Shown: in pieces, positions 8,408 to 17,267 of the stretch | Layout: the number at the start of each line of letters is the position of its first letter | Numbering within the stretch: the stretch's first letter is position 1 | NCBI GenBank assembly: GCA_016190375.1 | Contig: JACPQR010000080.1 | Location: 39,740-103,739, forward strand | Origin: Deltaproteobacteria bacterium | Lineage (GTDB): Bacteria > Myxococcota_A > Polyangia > JACPQR01 | Length of the DNA: 64,000 nt | Direction: 5' to 3' | Position numbers and translations under genes: made by a program | The notes under the pieces: model-generated | What the model saw: only the letters and a program-made list of their open reading frames with translations | Told to the model about the DNA's origin: nothing | Databases searched by the model: none

Positions 8408-10075
8408 ATGCGATCGCTGGCCGCGCTGACGTTCGCGGGCGCGCTCGTCGTGGCGGGCTGCACCTGCGGGGGCGAGACGACCGTGCCCGCGGTGGACGCG
8501 AGCGCGGCCGACACCGGCCCGGATGCTCCCGAGGACGCTGCGATCGACGCAGCGGCGCCGGACTCCGGGCCCGACGCTGGAGTCGCGCCGATCGGGAACG
8601 CGATGCTGATGGGCGACGGCACCGTCGTGCCATTGTATCCGGTGAGCGACCCCGGCTCGCCGGCCCAGGCGATCGGATTCGTCGCCGCCGGCGGCTCCGT
8701 GAGGGCGCTCGACGAGGACGGGGAGCTCCTGTGGGAGACCGCGACCGAGCCGGGAGTCCTCTTCGGGGGCTTCGACTTCGACGCGGACGGCTGGCCCGAT
8801 GCCGCCATCGGCGCCAGCGAGCCGACCGGCGAGCTCTGCGGCGAGGACGAGGTCCTCGACACGTGGATCGACTTCATCCAGGGCCGCACGGGCGCCGTCC
8901 ACAGCCCGATCGAGCCCCTCGAGAGCATCTGCTGGTCCTTCCCCGGCACGACGTATCCGACCCACCAGTGGGGCTCGCTCGGTGTCCTGTTCGGCCCCGA
9001 CACCCCGACCCTCGCGGTGGTCCCGTACTACGCCGAGACCGGCTGGTTCTTCGACTTGGGTGACGGCGGCTTCGCGAGCACGACGCACTTCCTCTACCCG
9101 TCGACGGCCGCCTACGACGCGGCCTACACCGCCGACCAGCCCGATGCCCACGGCGCGCCGCACAGCTACGTGGAGTACTCGCACGTGGCGAACGGCATGA
9201 TCCTCTCCGTCGGCGGCGAGTCGAGGCTCGTTTTCTTCACCTCCGCGCGGGTAGTGCAGTACGCCGTCGCGCCCTTCGGCGCCGGACAGCTCCTCCACGA
9301 CACGCCGTTTCTCGCCGGGTGCTCCGGCGCGACGATCGGACAGTGCCGGACCGATCTCGTCGGGCGCAACTACGGGCGCATCGCGCGCGATCCCTCGTAC
9401 CCCGACCACCTGGTCCTCGTCGCGGGGACCTCGGCGGACACGGTCTTCGACGACATGCGCTCCGGCACGATGGCTTCGGACCCGTGGGGTCAGATCGAGA
9501 GGCACGTGGTCCTCTACGACCTGACGACGGCCGCGGTGATCGATCGCTTCCTCTCCTACGCTCACGACGGCGGCGACGCCTACCAGTACGAGGGCCGCCT
9601 GGTCTATCCCGAGACGCCGATCGTGCCGTCGCCCATGGGCTCGCCCTCTCGGATCGCCTTCAACCTCTACGAGGGCGGTCACTGGAACCTGCACGTCACC
9701 GCGCCCGGCTCGGTCGAGGACGACGTCGTGATCCGCGACATCTTCCTCTGGGACATCCGCGATCTCGATCTCGACGGCGAGGCCGAGTGGCTGCTCTCCC
9801 CGTCGCGAGACCCGGAGGATCCGGACGTGCCGGGCTACTACTTCGTCAAGTGGCGCACGCTCCTGTCGCGCTGGGACGAGGCCGCGACGAGCCTCGCCAC
9901 GGTCCGCCAGATCGACGACGCGATCCCCTACCTGCAGGCGACCTTCCGGCTCCCCGACCGGACGACCTCGCGAAGCTACCTCTACCCGGCCCTGACGGCC
10001 CGCACGCCGGACGGGCTCGCCCTGCTCATCTGGCGCAGGGAGGGCTCCTTGGGGACGGTTCTGCTCGGGCAATGA
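8408..10075 (+). CDS. Large hypothetical lipoprotein
   Basis: Start chosen at 8408 because a signal peptide with lipobox follows at once (FAGALVVAGC); longer forms run into the divergent gene. The 555-residue product has a linker rich in Asp, Ala and Pro (residues ~27-60), then a repetitive extracellular domain with acidic FG-GAP or EF-hand-like fragments such as FDFDADGWPDAAIG and RDLDLDGEAEW. These resemble calcium-binding blades of VCBS/FG-GAP propellers. It also has two CxxxC-like pairs in the middle. No catalytic site is visible. A surface or outer-membrane role is likely. It is divergent from the deacetylase/lactamase gene. Confidence 0.75.
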   Translation: MRSLAALTFAGALVVAGCTCGGETTVPAVDASAADTGPDAPEDAAIDAAAPDSGPDAGVAPIGNAMLMGDGTVVPLYPVSDPGSPAQAIGFVAAGGSVRALDEDGELLWETATEPGVLFGGFDFDADGWPDAAIGASEPTGELCGEDEVLDTWIDFIQGRTGAVHSPIEPLESICWSFPGTTYPTHQWGSLGVLFGPDTPTLAVVPYYAETGWFFDLGDGGFASTTHFLYPSTAAYDAAYTADQPDAHGAPHSYVEYSHVANGMILSVGGESRLVFFTSARVVQYAVAPFGAGQLLHDTPFLAGCSGATIGQCRTDLVGRNYGRIARDPSYPDHLVLVAGTSADTVFDDMRSGTMASDPWGQIERHVVLYDLTTAAVIDRFLSYAHDGGDAYQYEGRLVYPETPIVPSPMGSPSRIAFNLYEGGHWNLHVTAPGSVEDDVVIRDIFLWDIRDLDLDGEAEWLLSPSRDPEDPDVPGYYFVKWRTLLSRWDEAATSLATVRQIDDAIPYLQATFRLPDRTTSRSYLYPALTARTPDGLALLIWRREGSLGTVLLGQ

Positions 10076-10169
10076 AATACCCGGCAGCTTCAGAAACTCG
10101 AAAGACGCGCGGCGTATCGAGACAGGAGCAGGCCCGCGAACCGCGGGCTGCCAGCCAGGAGGTCTCGCC

Positions 10170-10589
10170 ATGAAGACGAACCGTTTCCTTCCCGCTCTTC
10201 TCTCCGGCACGATCGCGATGGCCGTGGTTTGCCTCGCGGCGCTTCCCGTCGCGTACGCGCAGCCGGACGACTGCCCGTGCGCCGGCGCCGGCGGTCCGGC
10301 GGCGCACGTCGACCAGCGCGTGCGCCACCTGACCGACCGGCTGGGCCTCGACGCGGCCCAGGCCAGCCGAATCCGCGCCGTCCTGGAGGAGACGGCCCGC
10401 CGCGCCGAGGCGGTCCACGCCCTGCCGCGCGGCCCCGAGAAGCGCCAGGCCCGCTGGGACCTGCGGACCCGGACCCACGCGCGCGTCCGCGCGGTCCTGA
10501 CGCCCGCGCAGGCAGCGCGCTTCGACGAGCTGCGCGCCGAGCGCCGTCGGCACCGCCGGGGCGGGCGGTCGGGCCGCGGCGACGTGTGA
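10170..10589 (+). CDS. Periplasmic CpxP/Spy-like stress protein
   Basis: This is a 139-residue secreted protein with a perfect AGGAGG ribosome site at 10157-10162 and a signal peptide ending near PVAYAQ. The mature part is helical and basic. It contains LTDRLGLDAAQASRIRAVL and, ~45 residues later, RVRAVLTPAQAARFDEL, the paired L-x-LTxxQ-type helices of the Spy/CpxP and heavy-metal-resistance family. In that family the proteins are periplasmic chaperones or modulators of a two-component system. The next two genes encode a response regulator and a sensor kinase 50 bp downstream, which supports a CpxP-CpxR-CpxA-like unit. It has a CPC motif just after the signal cleavage site, a possible metal ligand. 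Confidence 0.75.
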   Translation: MKTNRFLPALLSGTIAMAVVCLAALPVAYAQPDDCPCAGAGGPAAHVDQRVRHLTDRLGLDAAQASRIRAVLEETARRAEAVHALPRGPEKRQARWDLRTRTHARVRAVLTPAQAARFDELRAERRRHRRGGRSGRGDV

Positions 10590-10639
10590 AGCGGTTCTCG
10601 CCCCTCGCCGTGGTTCGCTCGGAGCGGTAGGTTCGTCGC

Positions 10640-11310
<671 letters not shown>

Positions 11311-11314
<4 letters not shown>

Positions 11315-12738
11315 CGGTACGCGGGCGCGTGACGGCGGCGATCGTGGCGATCGCGCTGCCCGTGGTGGTCCTGGGCGTCACGCTGGCCTGGCGCGCGCGC
11401 CGCGACGCGGCCGTGCAGGCGGTCGCCGCCGCCGTGACCGGTCGCATGGAGGCGGTCGGCCGCGATCGGTGCGAGGCGGCCCCCGCCCGGTTCGGGCTCG
11501 GCCCGCGCGGGCGGCGATTCGGACATGGCCGCCGGCGCGGGCCCTGGGGGCCGCTCGCGCGGGCGCGGCTGACCGCGTACGACGCCGACCTCCGGCCCGC
11601 GACGCCGGGCCCCGCCCCGCGCCTCGGGCCGAGCGAGCGCGAGGACCTCGAACGGACCGGCGCCGCGCTCCTCGACGGCGGAGCGATCGCCGTCCGCATG
11701 CCGTGGTCGGAGGGTCCCTGCGCCGTCGTGGTCGTCGATCTCGAGGACCCTCCGTGGCGCGGCGCGAGCGCGGCTCTCGTCCGTGAGCTCGCTCTGCACG
11801 CCCTCGTCCTGGCCGTCGCGCTTGGCGTCGCGCTCCTTGCGCTCGGCCCGCCGCTCGCCCGCCTGCGCCGCCTGTCGAAGGAGGTGCGGCGCGCCGCGGG
11901 CGAGGGCTACGGCCGGCTGACCACCGTCGGCGGCGCCGACGAGATCGGCGAGGTCGCGCGCGCGTTCGACGAGGCCGCGCGGCGCGTGCGGCAGGACGTC
12001 GAGCGCATCGAGGCCCGCGACCGCGCCCTGACCGCGTACGTCGACGCGACCACCCACGACCTCGCGATCCCGATCACGGTGCTGCAGGGCCGGCTGACGG
12101 AGGCCGACGCGCAGGCTCGGCAGGAGGGCCGGGTCGAGCCCGCGGTGCTCGAGGCCGCGCTCGCCGAGAGTCAGTACCTCGCCCAGCTCGTCGGCAACAT
12201 GGCGGCGGCCGCGCGCCTCGAGACCGGGGCGCCCAGCGTCGAGCGCCGCCCGGTCGATCTCGTCGCGCTCGTCGAGCGCGTGGCGGCCCGGCACCGGCCG
12301 GTCGCGCGGCACCGCGGCCTGTCCCTCGAGTACGCGGTCCCCGACGAGCCGGTCGTCGTCCTGGGAGACGACATCCTGCTCGAGCGCGCCGTCTCGAACC
12401 TCGTCCACAACGCGATCCGCCACCACACCGCCGCCACCGGCACCGCCGGCCGCGTCGCCCTCCTGCTCGAGGCGTTGCACGAGGGGCACCGCTTCCGCAT
12501 CTCGGTGCGCGACGACGGCTCGAGCGTGGACGATGCGCTGGTCGCCCGGCTCGAGCGCGGCGAGGACGCGCCCGCGACCCATCACTCGCGCGGGCGAGGT
12601 CTGGGGCTGCGCATCGTGCGAGGCGTCGCCGCCGCCCACGGCCTCGCCCTGCACTTCGCGCGCGGAACCGAAGCCGGCCTCGAAGCCCATCTCGAAGGTG
12701 ACACGCAACCGGATCTGAAAGGGGACAACCGGATCTGA
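11311..12738 (+). CDS. Membrane sensor histidine kinase, C-terminus altered by repeats
   Basis: This 475-residue protein has two transmembrane helices (residues ~8-27 and ~163-180) bracketing a ~135-residue periplasmic sensor region that is rich in Arg and Gly. A HAMP-like linker (to ~230) and a DHp domain follow. The phospho-acceptor is His249 in ATTHDLAIP. The ATP-binding domain has Asn367 in LVHNAIRHH, DDG, and GRGLGLRIVRGVAAAHG. It partners the regulator that overlaps it by 4 bp. The last ~15 codons and the stop come from a 20-bp tandem repeat (12707-12746), so the native C-terminus appears to have been replaced. The catalytic domain is nevertheless complete. Confidence 0.9.
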
Positions 12739-12746
12739 AAGGGGAC
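12707..12746. repeat. Perfect 20-bp tandem duplication at kinase 3' end
   Basis: The unit AACCGGATCTGAAAGGGGAC occurs twice head to tail (12707-12726 and 12727-12746). The first copy codes for the end of the histidine kinase; the second provides its stop codon. The GGGGAC end is shared with the larger repeats just downstream. Confidence 0.9.
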
Positions 12747-12988
12747 ACGCACCCGGTTCGCAACCCGCCGTAATTGCATCGTTTCCAGGCACAACCGCGC
12801 GTTTTGCCGCCGCCGCCCTCGCAGGCGCCGGCGACGCCGTCGCCTCGAAGGGGACGCAGGCGCCGGCGACGCCGTCGCCTCGAAGGGGACACGCACCCGG
12901 TTCGCAACCCCTCGTGATTGCATCGCTTCCAGGCGCAACCGCGCGTTTTGCCGCCGCCGACCTCGCAGGCGCGGGCGACGCCATCGCC
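12741..12988. repeat. Two-copy ~100-bp intergenic repeat, period 144
   Basis: A unit beginning GGGGACACGCACCCGGTTCG at 12741 recurs at 12885 with a few substitutions. It continues through TGCATCG, TTCCAGGC and CAACCGCGCGTTTTGCCG into a GGCGACGCC-rich end. The two copies fill most of the 360 bp between the kinase and the next lipoprotein gene; no gene is seen here. The layout resembles dispersed REP-like intergenic elements, and the GGGGACACGCACC core would be a good query for other copies. There is no spacer structure, so it is not a CRISPR array. Confidence 0.8.
12821..12890. repeat. Perfect 35-bp tandem duplication
   Basis: Two identical 35-bp units lie head to tail (12821-12855, 12856-12890). 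Each starts GCAGGCGCCGGCGACG and ends CCTCGAAGGGGAC. They form the joint between the two longer repeat copies and suggest recent slippage or an element-end duplication. Confidence 0.9.
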
Positions 12989-13098
12989 CACCCCTTGTTC
13001 GGGTAGCCGATCGACCACGCCCGGAGATGTTCGGGTTCCGGCACGCAAGGGAACGGGCCGGCCGCGCGATCCTGGCCTCCGCTGCCCGAGGAGGCCCC

Positions 13099-13788
13099 AT
13101 GCATAGCCACGTCGAAACACGGCCGACACTCGACCCTTCTCGTTGGCCCATCATCCTCTGGATGTGCCTCCTCGTCCTGGTAGTCGCCGCCGGCTCAGGC
13201 TGCGGGAGGGACCGTCGAGGCGGGAGCGACGACGACGACGATGACGCCGTGGACGGTGATGCCGATTCGGACGCGGACGCCGACTCGGACGCGGACGCGG
13301 ACGCTGATTCGGACGCGGACGCCGATACCGACACCGACGGCGACACGGATGCGGACGGGGACGCCGATCCTGCCCGCGGCGCCGTCGACTGCGGTGCCTA
13401 CTGCGACCACGCGTCCGACGAGTGCTGCGACTCGAGCCGTGACTTCTGCGACCCGGTCTGCGACTGCGAGGCGAGGTTGCTGCGGCTTGACCACGGCTGC
13501 GCCTACTACGATTGCATCACGGCGGCCGACTGCGACGAGCTCCGGCCCTGGGAGCGGTGCGAAGCCGATGCAGAGACGGATCTCGACACATCCCCCGCGG
13601 CGTCCGCTTACTGCTCGAGCTGCGCCCAGCGCGAGGAAGACGACTTCTGCAACCTGCAGTGCAATCGCAGGCTCTCTTACACCGACGAGGCAATCGCCGT
13701 GCTCTCCGACCGCGTCTGGGAGGCCGACTGTGGCGACATCGCCGTCTGCGAGAACGACGCGATCTACGCCTCACTCTGCGATCGCTAG
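13099..13788 (+). CDS. Cys-rich lipoprotein with Asp-rich linker
   Basis: I start at the ATG at 13099, just after a GAGGAGG ribosome site. The 229-residue protein has a signal peptide (WMCLLVLVVAAGSGC) with the lipobox Cys, then ~55 residues of alternating Asp with Ala, Ser, Thr or Gly. The C-terminal ~135 residues contain about 18 cysteines in patterns such as CGAYCDHASDECCD and CDPVCDCEA, so the exported domain is probably held by disulphides. It shares the Asp-rich linker with the LVIVD lipoprotein at 2720-3814. Function unknown; surface display is likely. Confidence 0.75.
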   Translation: MHSHVETRPTLDPSRWPIILWMCLLVLVVAAGSGCGRDRRGGSDDDDDDAVDGDADSDADADSDADADADSDADADTDTDGDTDADGDADPARGAVDCGAYCDHASDECCDSSRDFCDPVCDCEARLLRLDHGCAYYDCITAADCDELRPWERCEADAETDLDTSPAASAYCSSCAQREEDDFCNLQCNRRLSYTDEAIAVLSDRVWEADCGDIAVCENDAIYASLCDR

Positions 13789-13873
13789 AGCCTTCGCAAG
13801 AGCTCCTCGGGCCGGACCGCGTCCATCTCTTCGTGGTGATTCCCAGGGCACGGGGTCTGGGTTCCGCATTGGC

Positions 13874-13975
13874 AGCTCGTCGAAGTCGCGGCCTGTCGGC
13901 CTGGCTCCGCACGCCGGCCGCAGTCCCAGCTCGACGTAGTCGCGGGGCATCGACCTGGCTCCGCACGCCGGCCGC
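13874..13975. repeat. 54-bp near-tandem duplication
   Basis: The segment from AGCTCGTCGAAGTCGCGG (13874) through CCTGGCTCCGCACGCCGGCC recurs 54 bp later at 13928-13975 with a few changes in the middle. It lies immediately upstream of the gene at 13992, so it could affect its promoter. The 203-bp gap 13789-13991 holds nothing else I recognise. Confidence 0.75.
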
Positions 13976-13991
13976 GCTACAGTGCCGTGAG

Positions 13992-14618
13992 ATGGACTCG
14001 AAGCCGCGCGAAGACGCGTCTCCCGACGGCTCGATCCGGATCCAATGGTACGAGCACGAGGTACGGATGGGCCACTGGATCGTCTCGCCTCGAGTCCTCG
14101 ACGAGGACACCGGCGAAACGCTCCTCGACCTGTGGGGCACGAGCTGGGACGCGACCGCGTCCTTCCCTGGGACCGGACTGGTGCGGCTCGCCCTCCGCTG
14201 CTACCCGGGTGACACGCCAGGCTGCACGGTCATCATCGACTTCCGCCGGCGAACCTTCGAGCTCGCGGAATCGGGCGCACCCGCCAGCGAGCGCGCCGGC
14301 TCGAGCGCGCCCATCGCGGAGCGCGCCGGCTCGGGCGCGCCCATCGGCGAGCTCGTCCGCGCGATCGAATCGCTGGATCTCGAGCAGATGATCGACCGAG
14401 CCAGGATCGACGCCTCCGCCCGCGAGGGCTGGCCGCAGGCGCCCGAGGTCCTGCGCCGTCTCGACGTTCTCGCCTCCCTCGCTGCGCGCCACGAACGACG
14501 GAGCAAGGTCCTCCGGCTGGCCCCTCTCTTCCGGAGCGCGAACACGGCGGCCGACAACTCCTTCGCCTTCCTGCTCGATCGGATCGACCGCGCGGCGCGC
14601 AAGCTCCACCGGCCATAG
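13992..14618 (+). CDS. Hypothetical cytoplasmic protein with internal 10-aa repeats
   Basis: Start chosen at the ATG at 13992 (MDSKPRED), because longer reading in this frame enters the 54-bp repeats and the previous gene. The 208-residue product has no signal peptide or membrane segment. The N-terminal ~90 residues look like a small beta-rich domain (RIQWYEHEVRMGHWIVSPRV, LLDLWGTSWDA, CTVIIDFRRRTFEL). A low-complexity patch follows with two and a half copies of a SAPIAERAGS-type decamer. The C-terminal part is helical. I do not recognise a family. Confidence 0.6.
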   Translation: MDSKPREDASPDGSIRIQWYEHEVRMGHWIVSPRVLDEDTGETLLDLWGTSWDATASFPGTGLVRLALRCYPGDTPGCTVIIDFRRRTFELAESGAPASERAGSSAPIAERAGSGAPIGELVRAIESLDLEQMIDRARIDASAREGWPQAPEVLRRLDVLASLAARHERRSKVLRLAPLFRSANTAADNSFAFLLDRIDRAARKLHRP

Positions 14619-15238
14619 CCGCGCTCGTCGTGCCAGCCACATTCCGCTCGCGCGGATACCACGGGCGTGCTCGAATCGACGGCGTGTCTCGGCTGACGCG
14701 CGGCGCAGGAATCTCCGTCGCCGGGCTATCCCGCGTCCGTGCCCGCGTGGAGCGACGTACTGGCCGCGCTCCGAGAGCTCGCCCCGGCGTCGCAGCCGCT
14801 CCATGCCGCACACGGCGGGCGGGTGCGATGAGGCGATCGTCCGCGGTCGAACGCGGCCGACGGATCCGGACGAGAGCGCCAGGCGCGGTCGGGCGAGGAG
14901 TGCTGCGACATCGCGGACTGACGGGAGGACGTAAGCGGATAGCGAGGTTCGCTGCTTGCTCGCACTGCGAAGGAACTCGCCCCTCGCGGAGGATGATAGG
15001 GTCCGGTACTCGATCGTCGGCCCCGCGGGATGAGCCGGCGTCGGTTCGAGCGGCTCGTCGCGGCCCTCGCCAAGGCCGAGGCCCGTGCCGGCTCCGCTTC
15101 ATGATGCTCCAAGAATCTCGCGCTTGGCGAGCGCCAGTACGTGCAGGCGCAGGCGTCAAGTTGCTGAGTATGGGCCGCGCCAGTCGCAGGGTGGCACGTC
15201 GGGCAATGCCAGCGTGACGAATTCGGGGATGGGTGAGC
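14619..15238. other. 620 bp without a convincing gene
   Basis: All reading frames here are short or have Arg- and Ser-rich shadow composition. Two short plus-strand pieces (a run reading AWSDVLAALRELAP near 14745 and MSRRRFERLVAALAKAEARA near 15029) have plausible coding bias but end quickly. They may be remnants of genes lost next to the Imm26-like gene. Confidence 0.5.
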
Positions 15239-15712
15239 ATGGGCAAGAAAACGAACAAGCAGGCTGTGGGCGACGTCGTTCGGATCCCGCTCGCGGAAGG
15301 GCGTCACGGCTACGCGCTTGCGCTCGTCCCCCCATTGTTTGCGTTTTTCGACTGCCTCGGTGGGGACGAGCTCGCTCCGGCAGACGTCATCTCGCGGCCG
15401 GTGCTGTTTCGGCTGTGGGTGATGGACAGCGCCGTCACGTCGGGACGGTGGCCGATTGTCGGACGCGTCGAGCCGCCGCCGGCCCTGCTCGCTGCCGCGA
15501 CGTTCTTCAAGCAGAACGCTCTGAACAAGCGCAAGCTCACGATCTACGTTGGCGGCAAGGAAAGCCCCGCGACGCGTGAGCAGTGCGTGGGTCTGGAGCG
15601 CGCCGCCGTCTGGGATCCCGCTCACGTCGAGGACCGCTTGACCGATCACCACGCTGGGCGGCCCAACAAATGGGTCGAGTCGCTGAGGCTCGAGGACTCG
15701 TTGGAAGAGTAG
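15239..15712 (+). CDS. Imm26-like immunity protein
   Basis: The product has ~157 residues from the ATG at 15239 (a GTG at 15233 is an alternative). The N-terminus, GDVVRIPLAEGRHGYALAL, followed by PLFAFFD, matches the start of the Imm26 immunity family of polymorphic toxin systems (G-D-x-x-x-I-P-L-x-D/E-G-x-x-x-Y). Such proteins bind and neutralise a cognate toxin domain in the cytoplasm. No toxin gene is intact next to it: upstream is a 620-bp non-coding stretch and downstream a transposase remnant. It may thus be an orphan immunity gene. Family assignment rests on the N-terminal motif alone. Confidence 0.65.
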   Translation: MGKKTNKQAVGDVVRIPLAEGRHGYALALVPPLFAFFDCLGGDELAPADVISRPVLFRLWVMDSAVTSGRWPIVGRVEPPPALLAAATFFKQNALNKRKLTIYVGGKESPATREQCVGLERAAVWDPAHVEDRLTDHHAGRPNKWVESLRLEDSLEE

Positions 15713-15716
15713 AAGG

Positions 15717-16190
15717 GTCTGTGGTTCGACGTGACGCGGCACCTCGTCGGCGAGCAGCGCGTCCAGGTCGCTGCCGGCGAGGAACGTGCTGGTGACCTCT
15801 CCCCGCGTGATGCGCTCGACGCGCGGCTGCCAGTTGAGCTTGAGCCGCACCACGAAGTAGACGCAGTGCTGCTGGCAGGCCGCCAAGCGCTCGATGCTCA
15901 CGTAGCCGAGGTCGGCCAGCAGGCCGTAGCCGCGCCACGACTCGTCGACGGTCAAGTGCCGGCCGTCATGGTCGCGGGCTCGGCTGAAGTGGTAGGCGAC
16001 CGGCGCGCCGCAGCCCACCGAGAGCGTGTCCGTCCGCCGGACCGCACTGCGGCGACGTCAAGGTCTCGACCCTCCAGCGGTACTGTGCGGCGATGGGCAA
16101 GAGGTTCTCCGTCGCCGTGTGACCGGCCGGGCCGAGCCGACGCGATGGCTCGGGGCACACCCTCGTCCATCGAGCTCCGTCGGTTCCCAC
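15717..16190 (-). pseudogene. IS4-type DDE transposase remnant
   Basis: The minus-strand frame read from about 16018 encodes DHDGRHLTVDESWRGYGLL, LADLGYVSIERLAAC and YFVVRLKLNWQPRVERI. These have the feel of the catalytic core of IS4-family transposases (the DxGY and xFVVRLKxN segments). A piece in another frame lies upstream to ~16190 (AATENLLPIAAQYRWRVETL-like), so at least one frameshift separates them. The match stops just after the Imm26-like stop codon at 15712. The N-terminal half, the final Glu region and any inverted repeats are missing. Boundaries are approximate. Confidence 0.65.
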
Positions 16191-16258
16191 CGCTTGCCAC
16201 CGGGTCTGGGCACCTAATGCGCACCGGCAACCGACATCCGCTTGACGGTCTCAGCGCC

Positions 16259-16534
16259 TCAGCCCAGCTCGACGAGCTTGACGCCGAGCGCCTTCGACGC
16301 CTTCCAGATGGTCGCGAGGGTGACGCCGGTATCGCTCGGGTCGAGGAGTCGGTGGACGACCGTGCGGCTCGTGCTCATCGCCTCGGCCAGGGCCGCCTTC
16401 GTCATCCTCTTGCGGACCATCGCCTTCGCGATCTTGGCGGCCAGGAGCTTCTTCTGGGTGAGGAGGCCAACCTCCTCCTTCTCGCCCAGCTCGTCGAACA
16501 GAGAGTCGAGCGTCGAGCCAACGTGCTTCTTCAT
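16259..16534 (-). CDS. HigA-type antitoxin (XRE-like HTH)
   Basis: This 91-residue protein follows the toxin gene by 45 bp on the same strand, the toxin-first order typical of HigBA. Residues ~28-90 form an XRE-type helix-turn-helix: KKLLAAKIAKAMVRKRMTKA, ALAEAMSTSRTVVHRLLD and a helix ending ALGVKLVELG. The N-terminal ~27 residues should be the toxin-binding part. Family antitoxins both neutralise the RelE-like toxin and repress their own operon. It sits beside a transposase remnant and a recombinase remnant, a common place for island-stabilising toxin-antitoxin pairs. Confidence 0.83.
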   Translation of the reverse strand: MKKHVGSTLDSLFDELGEKEEVGLLTQKKLLAAKIAKAMVRKRMTKAALAEAMSTSRTVVHRLLDPSDTGVTLATIWKASKALGVKLVELG

Positions 16535-16579
16535 GAGTCCGCCTCCACTTCCTTCTGGCGCCTCCGCGCGAGATCCAGG

Positions 16580-16900
16580 TCAGCCTTCGAGGTCTTCCGG
16601 CTCTTCTTCTCGAATCCGTGGAACAAGCAGCACCATGGTGGAACCATTCAGGCAGAAGAAGACCCGGAAGGTGTCGCCCGCAACGCTCGTCCGGACCTCG
16701 AAGAGGCCAGCTCCGAACCCATCGACCAGAGGTTTGCCCACAGGCCACCTCCGCTGCACGACCTGGATGTCCGACCCGATCTCCTGCCGGACTTCGGCCG
16801 GCAACTCCTTCAACCACTGCCGCACGGGCTCGCTGCCCGCGCCGGTTCGATAGAACCGACATCCGACCCGCGGCTTCTTCGGACGCTTCCTGGAAGCCAC
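16580..16900 (-). CDS. HigB/RelE-like toxin
   Basis: This 106-residue basic protein belongs to the RelE/HigB superfamily (phage Gp49-like branch). Landmarks are FYRTGAGSEPVRQWLKELP near the N-terminus, the central GKPLVDGFGAGLFEVRTSV and the strand pair DTFRVFFCLNGSTMVLL. Such toxins are ribosome-dependent mRNA endonucleases. The C-terminus is acidic (EEEPEDLEG), which differs from the usual basic helix that ends in Lys-rich residues. With the downstream HTH gene it forms a complete toxin-antitoxin operon. Confidence 0.83.
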   Translation of the reverse strand: MASRKRPKKPRVGCRFYRTGAGSEPVRQWLKELPAEVRQEIGSDIQVVQRRWPVGKPLVDGFGAGLFEVRTSVAGDTFRVFFCLNGSTMVLLVPRIREEEPEDLEG

Positions 16901-16901
16901 T

Positions 16902-17219
16902 CGCGTCGCGGCGTTCCGGACGCATCACCGCATCCGCCTTGGTAAGCATGCCCCCGGCGCCGATGTCCTGACCGGTCAGCAGGCCCGCGACTATCTCGGC
17001 ATCGGCTACCACGGCCTGGTCGCGCTCATCGAGCGCGGCGTGATCAAGACGAATCAGGTCACCGACTTCGCGCCGTTTCGGATCCCGCGCTCCGAGCTCG
17101 ACTGCGAGCCCGTGCGGACCCTCGTCAGCGTGCTGAAGCGGACCGGAAGGCTGCCGCCCGAGGGGGGGTCCCCGCAACGCCAGCACTCGCTTTTCCCAAC
17201 AAAACCAACGAACCTCTGA
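16902..17219 (+). pseudogene. C-terminal remnant of a site-specific (serine) recombinase
   Basis: A plus-strand frame with no start codon runs to a TGA at 17217-17219. It encodes VLTGQQARDYLGIGYHGLVA, then LIERGVIKTNQVTDFAPFRI, PRSELD, and ends KRTGRLPPEGGSPQRQHSLF. This is a small HTH/MerR-like DNA-binding segment with a tail resembling the C-terminal end of large serine recombinases or related transposition proteins. The catalytic N-terminal domain is absent: upstream bases are shared with the toxin gene on the other strand. It stops 22 bp before the tRNA/tmRNA 3'-end fragment. Family is inferred from the tail and context. Confidence 0.5.
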
Positions 17220-17241
17220 AAGGGTGCATTGTGATGCCAGA

Positions 17242-17267
17242 TGGTGGAGGCGCCGGGAGTCGAACCC
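17242..17267 (-). other. tRNA-Ser/tmRNA 3'-end fragment, probable att site
   Basis: On the minus strand these 26 bases read from the T-loop (GGGTTCGACTCCC) through the acceptor strand to TCCACCA, exactly as at the 3' end of a tRNA-Ser or tmRNA. Upstream bases cannot complete the T-stem (only 3 of 5 pairs) and no D- or anticodon arm is found, so it is not a full RNA gene. Such short 3'-end copies are the cores left by elements that integrate into tRNA or tmRNA genes. It marks a plausible left boundary of the defence-rich segment. Confidence 0.65.

Noticed and set aside
12741..12988. Possible CRISPR array
   Set aside because: Only two long copies, no regular 25-40-bp spacers, and no cas genes in the window.
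14726..16018. A 430-aa minus-strand frame as one gene
   Set aside because: Only its first ~100 codons resemble an IS4 transposase; the rest is antisense to the Imm26-like gene and to non-coding sequence.
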